A stretch of DNA of 64,000 bases from Cryptomeria japonica. Its lineage: Eukaryota > Streptophyta > Pinopsida > Cupressales > Cupressaceae. Of this stretch, positions 56,298 through 64,000 are shown in pieces. How positions within the stretch are numbered: the stretch's first letter is position 1; each line of letters starts with the position of its first letter. The notes under the pieces are model-generated. The model did no database searches. It worked only from the letters and a program-made list of their open reading frames with translations, and had not been told where the DNA came from. A program made the position numbers and the translations under genes. The stretch is taken from contig NC_081406.1 of NCBI RefSeq assembly GCF_030272615.1, positions 401,156,939 through 401,220,938 of the forward strand, in the 5' to 3' direction.

Positions 56298-57391
56298 TGA
56301 AGATAATTAATTAAATAAGTAATTATTTAACTAACCCCCCTTCCTAATTTAATTGAATAGGCAATTTGATAAAATTATCCCTTTCATCTACTTATTAATA
56401 AATCTAAAGATTTATTTAATAGGTTCATTTCAATAGTCCCCTTTGATTAATTAATTTAAATTAATTAATCTTCCCCCCATTTCAATCAATTCTTCTAATC
56501 CTCTAATTAATTAAAATGAGTCAATTTATGAGTCATTGAGAATTAATGTCTTTTCCTATTATTTGAATTTTTAAATTCAAATTACCCACATGCCTCCTAA
56601 CTTCTAACGACCTAACCTAACCATCCCTCTAACCTAATCTATTCCACCTAACCTAGGGTTTAACCAACCTTATCCTAACCTCCTATGGTGTGGATATTTT
56701 CTTCTTGAGACACATGGCACTTTGGCCACATGTCTCCTCTCTTGGACACTTGCCCTTTTATGAGCAAAGCTCTTTGAAACTTGTCACCAAAGAGATGACA
56801 AGTGTCCCTTCCTCCAACCTCTTCTCCAAACTCCTCCAATTTCACACTTGATATCTTCAAACTCAATCTTGACCGTTGATTCCTGCCACCTCACACCTAG
56901 CCTTGGAAATCCTATAAATATCCCCTATTTTGGAGCATAAAGGATCCCATCTCATTATCAATTTAGGCATTATTACTATAGGCATATCATTTGAGAATTA
57001 TTGTTATAGGCAATTGCATTAGCTTAAATTGATCATTTTCTAGAATATTTGTTGAATCATATAGCTTAATCAATCTCTTTTCTAGCTTAATTGCATCATC
57101 ATCATAGCTTAATCATGCATATCATTAGCTTAATTAGTCTCTTGGATCAATCTAGCATAATCAATCTCATCTTTGCATATCATTATCATTTCAAATCCTC
57201 CATCTAGGTGTAGTCAATTCACTGGGATTGCTTATCCAAATTTGAGAGCAAACCCATACTCGCATCTCTTAGGAGGTGATAGGTCTCTTTGTCATGGTTC
57301 ATCTTTTTTTTCTTATTATTTGCGAACCGTGCTTGTAATGATCTATTGAGTGTTTTGTGTTGTAGCTACAGGTATCACAACTTCATAGGCA
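56298..57391 (+). repeat. Gypsy-F 5' LTR (approximate)
   Basis: It is AT-rich with TTAATTAA-type palindromes at 56308-56480, a TATAAATA box at 56913-56920 and repeated AGCTTAAT phrases at 57020-57140. The end is set at TAGGCA, eight bases before the primer site. A short minus-strand frame at 56675-56866 lies in it and is not taken as a gene. Confidence 0.5.
56913..56920 (+). promoter_or_regulatory. putative TATA box of Gypsy-F
   Basis: TATAAATA in GGAAATCCTATAAATATCCCC, followed by C-rich and AT-rich sequence, is the best promoter candidate in this LTR. Confidence 0.45.
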
Positions 57392-57399
57392 TGATATTT

Positions 57400-57416
57400 T
57401 GGCACCCATCGTGGGG
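57400..57416 (+). promoter_or_regulatory. Gypsy-F primer binding site
   Basis: TGGCACCCATCGTGGGG closely follows the LTR end. The TGGCxCC...CGTGGGG form is frequent in plant Tat elements. It fixes the plus orientation of F. Confidence 0.65.
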
Positions 57417-59480
57417 TCGGAAAGATCTTTTTTGGCCTCTTAGCATCATCAAATTTCCAATTTAGCAAGTTTCTCGCTGGGTCTGATTCAAAATTTTGTA
57501 TGAGTTCCCTTTCTACCTCGTACAAGTTCCTTTGTGTCCTCGTACGAATAGGGAGAATTGTCGTATGATCAGATAAGAATTATCATTCAAAATTTTGTTT
57601 CTATGTTTTCAAAGAAGATTGCATTCTAGGGTTTTCATGCTTCAATTTGATTATTACTAATGCTAACCCTGGTCCATTTGTGAGTTTTTTGGCAACCTAA
57701 CATGTTTTTGTAGAATGATTGTTGAATATTACGCTTGTTAAAGCTTCATTTCATCCAAACATCATGACTACTAATGTATCTATTTTGCAGGTTGTCTAGG
57801 AGGACTCAACCAAACTTTATGTCTTTTTAAAACTTTATAGGCACACTTATTTTTTCTAAAGGAAATGAACAAACATGTATTATGTGTTTTGATGATAGGA
57901 GACTATGCTCTAACCTTTCTTAGGTGATTAGAAAGCCAAACTCATCCTTTGCTTTCATTAGTGCATATCTTTAGTAGGCCTGCCCTCCCGAGGAGCCCAT
58001 AAGGCCAAAGCCATTAAGGTCGATGAGAGGCGAATGACCCAAGTGGGAATGGCTAATGCCAAGTACTCCAACCGACTATAAAATAAATGTGATTTGATGA
58101 AAATCAAGTCTATGGTAGTGCTCAAGAATAGCTCTCCTCCGTACCTTCGGGTATATCAAACCTTGATTTTCAAGGCTGGGAGACCTCTTAATTGAGTTTA
58201 TACCCCGACGTGCCGAATGGATCCCTTATTAGTTCCAATTAAATTAGAAGCTACCTGATTCACCTCTGAAAGGGGGATAATATTTGTGCAAGAGAGATAG
58301 TAACTCTCCCAAGACACTTGCCATATTGTTCCCCCATTAGCATTTGGAGTCGGATAATACGGTGTTGAGAATCCATTGCATGAGACTCATCGGTTGTATT
58401 CTGATTATCTATTGGGTGTGTAACTAAGCTTGGAAGAAAAGGTTTTCTATCTTAGCCAACATCCTTAGGTAGCGTACTATGCTTGAGGTCACTTAACATA
58501 TCACGTGTTTGCTATGTCTTCATCTCTAAAACAAAAAATCAGACATCTAAGAAACTAGAAAACAAAAGCAAAATATCAAACTTCATTGATAAAAAATCTA
58601 TCAAAAAAAAGTTTTTGTCTCTGTTCTACCCTTTGTCGTACGAGCTTGTTATTTCATCATACAAGGCATCTAGTTTATTGTTTGGTCTAGTGAGAATTGT
58701 TGTACAAGCCAGTTTAGCAGAAAAAATTGTGTTATCTTTTATCATCTGGTCTAGTGAGAATTGTTGTACGATCCAGTTTAGCAGGGAATTTTGTGTCATC
58801 ATTTGTCATCTACTTCTGTGAGAAATCTCGTACAAGTTTATGTCTTATGTCATGCAAAGTTTCTAGTTTTTCATATGAGCCTGTCTAAATTGTCGTTCGA
58901 GGCTGTGTAATCTATCATACAAATTTATGTTTCTGTCTGTCCAAAACTGTCTTCTTGCATGTCTTTTTCAGATCTGTCATATTTGCTTGGTCAGTTTACA
59001 ATAAGCATAAGCACCTATTATCTGTTATTTTGTGCTTAGATTGTCTTCTTGGTTCTCTTGGTCAAGTTATCATCTGTCAAAGCGGCCTCTAGAAATAGAC
59101 ACCTCAAGATTTTTAAGTATTCACATTCAACAAGTTCAAGATGTAAACATCTCAAAGTGCATCATCATCCACTTTGATAAACTGATCACTCAAAAACATA
59201 GTTTCTCATCAAGATCTATCATCCTTTATCATGAAACTACAACATTTGGTTTGGATAAACTTGTCCCACATCATAGGATATATCATTCCTATTGGCCTTG
59301 GTTTTTATCAAAATCATCATCATTGCACTCCAAAACCGAAGATTGAAAAACTTGCAAACTTTTAAACACTTGAACATATTTTTGTGTCGTATCACTTTAT
59401 CACATTTACATTGACAGTTGATCACTTATCAAAACAACTTTTGGACAATCGAATCCTAGTGCAATATCTAACACACGTGT
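57417..59480 (+). other. Gypsy-F leader with TCGTACGA-like repeats
   Basis: This ~2-kb non-coding stretch has many degraded copies of a CGTACGA/CGTACAAG motif (57518, 57538, 57560, 58636, 58822). A ~63-bp direct repeat, GTCTAGTGAGAATTGTTGTAC then CCAGTTTAGCAG, occurs at 58684 and 58747. The GAGGAGCCCATAAGGCC block near 57990 resembles long Tat leaders. No protein is recognised. Confidence 0.5.
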
Positions 59481-60420
59481 ATGCCCATTTTAAGTAGAGC
59501 GCAGAGACATAAGATCACAAAAATGGAAACAAAAACTTTTGAGATAGCTGAAGATCATTACAACATGGCATACCAAAGCAAAATACAAGAAGAAGACATA
59601 ACAAGCCAACATATTAGAGCAATCAAACAAGTCCAAAATCAAAATCCAACTATGTCAAAACCTCACAAGGATTCAAATACATCTCCAAAGAAAGGCGGCT
59701 CTTTTATGCAACTCTTAAAGAGATACCTAAAGGATTTTGCTAAGGAAAATCACAATCATGCACCTATGTCTAGCAATGGTTCATCCCCCCATAAGAAAAT
59801 TGACTCTCCAAAGGCATATATTCCTACACCTCTTAAAATCTTGCAAGAACCTTCCATAGCATCATCACCAAATAGTACACCCAAAGATGAAGTTCCCCAA
59901 GGGATATCCATGATTTCCATCAAACCTATTTCAGAGGATCCTATTCAAAGCTCATCTCCTTCACATCCAAGCATTGATTCCTTGCAACATCCTCATAATT
60001 ATCCATTGCAAATTGAAGTCCTCATTCATAGAATGCTCATTAAACATGTCCTAATAGATGGTGGAGCTAGCTTAAACATTTTCTCATTGAGTCTTGTCTG
60101 TGCTCTAGGTTATTCAAAAGATACAGTTGATCCCTAGAAAAAGATCAAATTCAAAACATGAGATGAAGAAGAGTATTCCTCTAAAGGAATTGTTATATTA
60201 CCCCTCAGAGTGGGACCTTTGCAGAAAGACACAGCATGCCCAGTTTTTTACTTGGACTTACCATACAACCTACTCTTGGGAAGACCATCGATACATGACA
60301 TACAGGTATTCCATCAACATGTCATCGGTGCCTGAAATTTCCATACAATGGGCAGGAAATCACGATCTCAGCAAACTCAAATCCATTGCAGTGTTGTAGT
60401 AATCTAAAACCAGCTCAAGA
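59481..60420 (+). pseudogene. Gypsy-F gag end and protease
   Basis: The open frame 59481-60137 (218 codons) ends with a retropepsin active site IDGGASLNIF, aspartate at residue 193 (nt 60057). The upstream part is polar and proline/serine-rich, as before plant Gypsy proteases. After a stop and shift near 60140 the flap/C-terminal motif LLGRPSIHD appears at about 60274-60300. The protease would cut the polyprotein in the particle. The ATG at 59481 is only the first in frame and may not be the true start. Confidence 0.75.
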
Positions 60421-61305
60421 AGTCATAGTTCCACATAATAGAGAGGCAGCATCTTCAAGAACACAATCCAAAGAACAATCATTTGCATCAATTTTGTCAA
60501 ACATGGAAAAACAAATGCAGCTAAAACATCGAGGGAACAAAGAATATTTGCTATCATGGAAAAACAAACAAGAGCAACTTCAAATTGAAAGGGAAGAAGA
60601 TGTAGGAGTCACTATAGTTCACACATATGCAGGACAAACGTTAGGAACTAGCCCACTTGAATCAGAATCACATGGAAATACTTATTGAAAGCTCTGCCAT
60701 CTCTATCATGACCCCTAATATCTTTGACATAATTCAACATGAGGATCCTTTATCCTTAATCCCTCATGAACCTATGGACTGGGAAAATTAAGGACATACT
60801 ACCATTGATACTTTTCCTAATGACCATTCCATATCCTTATATCTTAATGCAATCGAACTCGCAACAACTTTCACCAGGAATTTTAGCAGCACATCTTTCA
60901 GTCAAGTGGGTGCCAAATCTCCTAGTCACAAAAGTGAAAATAAAGAAAACAATATCAGGTCTGATGCTAAAAACCATTTCTTGGTAACATTCCATCAGAA
61001 AAAACTAAAAACAAAGGATGCATCTAACGGTGAAAACCTCCTCGAGGTGCAAGAAGATGAGAGATTTGACACCTTACCTGAATTTTATCAAGAGAGGTCA
61101 TTTATCCTAATAGAACCAACAGAGGTAGTTATCATTGGCACAATTGATCTACACCCAAAAATCTCTCTATCAAAACATGAAGTACATAAATATTTGGAAT
61201 CCTTCAAAAGATGGCAAATCAATTTTACCTGGTCATATGCAGACATTCTAGCATTCGATCCATATCTTATAATACATCACCTGAAAATCAGTCCTGGAGA
61301 AGGCA
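60421..61305 (+). pseudogene. Gypsy-F region between protease and RNase H, RT deleted
   Basis: Open but low-complexity polar frames fill this interval. At about 61190-61290 the phrase FTWSYADILAFDP..IIHHL marks the segment that normally stands just before RT in Tat elements. About 10 residues later RNase H sequence begins, so the whole RT has been removed near 61290-61310. Stops separate the pieces (60688, 60987). Confidence 0.65.
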
Positions 61306-61820
61306 TCAATAATGGAACACAACATGGATTAGGAGCAGGTATTCTATTCATCACACCACAAGGTCATACAATTCCAAAAGCATACAAATTAATCTTTCCA
61401 TGCACCAACAATACAACAGAATATGAAGCTTTGGTTATAGGCATCAAAATGGCTATAGAATGGAACATTACACAACATCAAGTCTTTGGAGACTCTCCAC
61501 TCATCATCGATCAAATCAATGACAATTATCAAACAAAGGATGAAAAGCTAATGCCTTATAAAAAGATGGTTGATGATATAATGAAATACTTTATAGAAAT
61601 AATTTTTCAGCAGATTCCAAGGAATGACAACAAAGCAATAGACACCATGGCTACACTTGCTTCTCTACTTCAGACACAAGAAAATCAAGAGCGTTATGAA
61701 TTCCTGGTAGAAGAGTTGTTTTACCCTACTCATAATTGTCCTAATTACCAAACTATATGTCACCTTGTTGGGCATGATTCCTCTTATTATGGCCAAACTT
61801 ACACATACCTGAAAAAGTAA
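61306..61820 (+). pseudogene. Gypsy-F plant-type additional RNase H
   Basis: NNGTQHGLGAGILF, TNNTTEYEALVIG, VFGDSPLIIDQIN and KAIDTMATLAS are the ordered motifs of the second RNase H of Tat elements. The glutamate (TEYEAL), the middle aspartate (GDSPL) and a C-terminal aspartate are present. The first catalytic aspartate, which precedes NGTQHG in the family, is lost at the deletion point. It ends at a stop at 61818-61820. Confidence 0.75.
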
Positions 61821-62200
61821 TATCCTCCCTCCTAACTTATCAAAAATCAAAAGAGAAACTTTATTTGCCAATCCTCCCATTATACTCTTTTCGTGGATAC
61901 CCTGTTTAAACAAGGTCTAGATGATACTCTTTTAAGATGTCTCGAACAAGAAGAATCTTATAAAGCCTTAAATGAAGTCCATAACGACATTTGTGGCACT
62001 CATTCAAGTGGTCTTACCCTTTCAAAAAAACTCATACGCTTGGGCTATTATTGACAAACTATGGAACATGATTCTTTTCAAATAGCTAGAACATGCAAAC
62101 AATGTCAGATCCATGGAAATTTGATTCATGTACCACCATAAGAAATTCATATCAGCTATCAACACAGAATGGGGATCAGCTCGAAGAACCCATCAATAGC
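61821..62200 (+). pseudogene. Gypsy-F integrase zinc finger only
   Basis: An H2C2 finger is readable: histidines at 61980 and 62001 (HNDICGTH) and cysteines at 62094 and 62103 (CKQC), with HSSGLTLSKKLIRLGYY between them. A stop after GYY replaces a residue. The catalytic core with its D,D35E triad does not follow; low-complexity repeats begin at about 62220. Integrase is therefore non-functional. Confidence 0.7.
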
Positions 62201-62221
62201 ATGCATCTGAAGAATTTTTAT

Positions 62222-62420
62222 GTTTGAAAAAGCAAAAAAATCCAAAAGAAAAGTGAAAAAGCAGAAAATCCAAAAAAGTGAAAAAGCAGAAAATCCAAAA
62301 AAAGTGAAAAAGCAGAAAATCCAAAAACAATGAAAAAGCAGAAAAATCCCCAAAAAAAGCAGAAAAATCCAAAAAAGTGAAAAAGCAAAAAATTGAAAAA
62401 ATCAAATATGAGAAAAAGTG
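62222..62420 (+). repeat. ~26-bp A-rich minisatellite
   Basis: About seven copies of GTGAAAAAGCAGAAAATCCAAAA with small changes. The minus-strand translation gives phenylalanine-rich frames that are an artefact of the repeat. It lies where the integrase core of F should be. Confidence 0.85.
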
Positions 62421-63581
62421 CAATAAAAAGAGATGGTGAAAACCTAGCAAACAGGCGCTATCTGTCCGCTAGCTCTTCCATCTATTAGTTCATGCATCCT
62501 TCCACTTGCATTCATTCAGCATTGTTCATATCCATAATAAAGCCTTTGTACATATGCAGGCATCCCAGGTGGCTTCTCGCCATGGTTTGGATCATTGGGT
62601 ATATCATACTGAATTTGTTTCTAAGCTTGGGGCAAAATCCTCCACCTAGCTAGGGGTAAAATTTTTTATCATTTTGAGCTTAATCAAATAGGAAGAACAA
62701 TAGTCAGGCAACTCTTATCAAGCAAAAATTAAAACACATCCAACATCAAACACGAGATCAAATTGTCAACCATCAAACTATCACAAAGTCAGTCTAAGCA
62801 CATCACACACTTTTGAATGGATGATATCTTTCAGATAATGATTTTAGCATGATTGTTCAACTTTTTTAATCTTGATTTTAGCTATCATGATTTCTGAGTG
62901 ACACCAGGATGTCTCTGACTAAAGGAACAAGGAAGGAACATGATATTTTTCTTGTTTGTTGTCTGTAAATTAATCATTAATATGTGCAAATTTGTCTCAA
63001 GACATTATTATCAGTGTATCATCGAAGACATTTTCGATTTGCATATTGAAATGGTTAATACTGCTTGTTTTACACAAGCAATACTCAGGTCATCTTGGTT
63101 CAATTATACCTCGATGCTTGTGCTAACTTGCAATATCAAAATCCAAGAAAGTAGTGCTTAGGTCATCATGGTTTAATTATACCATCAATGTTTTCACTTA
63201 CTTCCCACATTTAAAAAACCTTAATGATGACAAAATGCAATAACCCAGTGATTGGTCCAATCGTAGCTTTGCATTTAATTTGCATTGGCATTTGCATTTA
63301 GCTTGCATTTCATTCTTGCATGGGATCCCATAGTCTCATTTTATCCAAGGTTAAATCTATGGCAAGAATCATCAAGGTATTATCATGAGTGTATATGCAA
63401 TCACAATGATGACTCATCTCTCTCTAGACATTGTCGACCTAGTGAAAATCTTATATTCCCCCCCTCAACATAACCAACATCAGCATATCTGAATCTTCCT
63501 ACAGCTTGATATCAACAAACTATCAGTTCTTTATCCAATCAACCTTATCAATTATATCAATCGATCACATCTAATCTATCC
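62421..63581 (+). other. Gypsy-F 3' non-coding part
   Basis: No reading frame is recognised. GCTTGGGGCAAAATCCTCCACCTAGCTAGGGG near 62624 is of the kind found after pol in long Tat elements. A ~74-bp direct repeat with AGGTCATCtTGGTTcAATTATACC occurs at 63088 and 63162. Confidence 0.45.
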
Positions 63582-63720
63582 TATCATGTCTTATACAGGA
63601 TGTATCTTTCCTAGAGCCAGACATTTTGATCATGTCTTATACAGGATATATCATTCCTAAAACCAAACATTTTGATCATCTTTGTCTTATACAGGAGGTA
63701 TCATTCCCAAAACCAGACTG
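63582..63720 (+). repeat. ~45-52 bp tandem repeat, three copies
   Basis: CTTATACAGGAtgTATCtTTCCtAgAgCCAgACATTTTGATCAT recurs at about 63589, 63636 and 63686 with few changes. It lies in the 3' part of Gypsy-F. Confidence 0.8.
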
Positions 63721-64000
63721 AATATCAATCTTATCAAATCTAATCAATCAAGCTTCATCAATAATAAAAAACCACATCATCGTGATCATAGAACTCGCAT
63801 TTTTATCAACCACAATTGCAGAAATCAAATCATTTCTAATTAGGATATCAATTTTGCAAAGATCCAAAAACTCCAAAGGTCAATTATCTCAATTGATCTC
63901 CCGAGGGGGCATCATCATATCACAATTTATCAATCAATAGCTAGGGCATCCTATTGAACCAATATCATCATCAAAATGAGATTATTCTTTGAATCAATGC
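63721..64000 (+). other. Gypsy-F 3' end with candidate purine tract
   Basis: There is no coding. CCCGAGGGGGC at 63900-63910 is the best candidate for a plus-strand primer, which would put the 3' LTR just after it or beyond the window. No clear TG start matching the 5' LTR is visible before 64000. Confidence 0.35.

Larger units (their letters stand above)
56298..64000 (+). mobile_element. Gypsy-F: Tat-like element lacking reverse transcriptase
   Basis: A putative 5' LTR (56298-57391), a TGGCACCCATCGTGGGG primer site, a 2-kb leader, Gag/protease, an extra RNase H, an integrase zinc finger and a repeat-rich 3' part are present. RT, the pol RNase H and the integrase core are missing, apparently by internal deletion. 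The 3' LTR is not reached. Primer-site type and RNase H suggest the Tat branch of Gypsy. The start coordinate is the weakest point; it rests on TGAAGATAATT and on the end of J LTR similarity. Confidence 0.7.

Noticed and set aside
56675-56866. Minus-strand 63-codon frame
   Set aside because: It lies in the putative Gypsy-F LTR; its sequence comes from TTGCCA/GACACTTG repeats with no domain.
62159-62450. Phenylalanine-rich minus-strand open frames
   Set aside because: They are translations of the A-rich minisatellite; the repeat explains them fully.

Overview
This window looks like intergenic DNA from a large-genome seed plant. It is AT-rich and essentially all LTR retrotransposon. I found no host gene, tRNA or rRNA that I can support. 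The plant assignment rests on four things: Sirevirus-like Copia elements (initiator-Met-type primer sites, several purine-tract motifs before the 3' LTR), Tat-like Gypsy pieces (CxxHx-type Gag finger, extra RNase H), heavy transition-type decay, and deep nesting. A gymnosperm would fit, but the sequence alone does not prove it. Element names below are mine.

Layout, left to right. (1) Gypsy-E, minus strand, 1-2420: 5' LTR, primer site and a leader with three ~300-bp repeats. (2) Copia-1, plus strand, 2421-7972: its gag is cut by Gypsy-E, pol is full of stops, 3' LTR present. (3) Gypsy-D, plus strand, 7973-31955: gag and protease only, no reverse transcriptase. (4) Inside D's protease, Copia-B, minus strand, 12462-24406: internally deleted. 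(5) Inside B's 5' LTR, Copia-C, plus strand, 17129-23791: both LTRs, perfect target duplication CAAAC, all domains recognisable. (6) LTR-M, plus strand, 31956-33372: a 3' end only. (7) Element J, minus strand, 33373-56297: a Copia-like non-autonomous element with a multi-zinc-knuckle Gag and a second ORF of unknown function. (8) Inside J ORF2, Copia-H, plus strand, 35858-49767. (9) Inside H's RNase H, Copia-I, minus strand, 41235-47921: perfect duplication CAAAG. (10) Inside J's gag, K, minus strand, 52428-55121: perfect duplication TTGTT, a chimera of two LTR families carrying one intact gag ORF. (11) Gypsy-F, plus strand, 56298 to past the window end: gag-protease, an extra RNase H and an integrase zinc finger, but no reverse transcriptase.

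The junctions give a relative history. J is the oldest scaffold. M (inferred), H, K and probably F entered J; D entered M (inferred); Copia-1 and B entered D; E entered Copia-1; C entered B; I entered H. If the one-sided junctions hold, the stack is five elements deep at 1-24406. C, I, H, B and Copia-1 are related Copia elements that probably encoded the full enzyme set when active. J, K, D, F and deleted B lack reverse transcriptase and would have depended on such relatives. The most unusual object is J: its terminal and primer signals match the local Copia elements, but its proteins do not.
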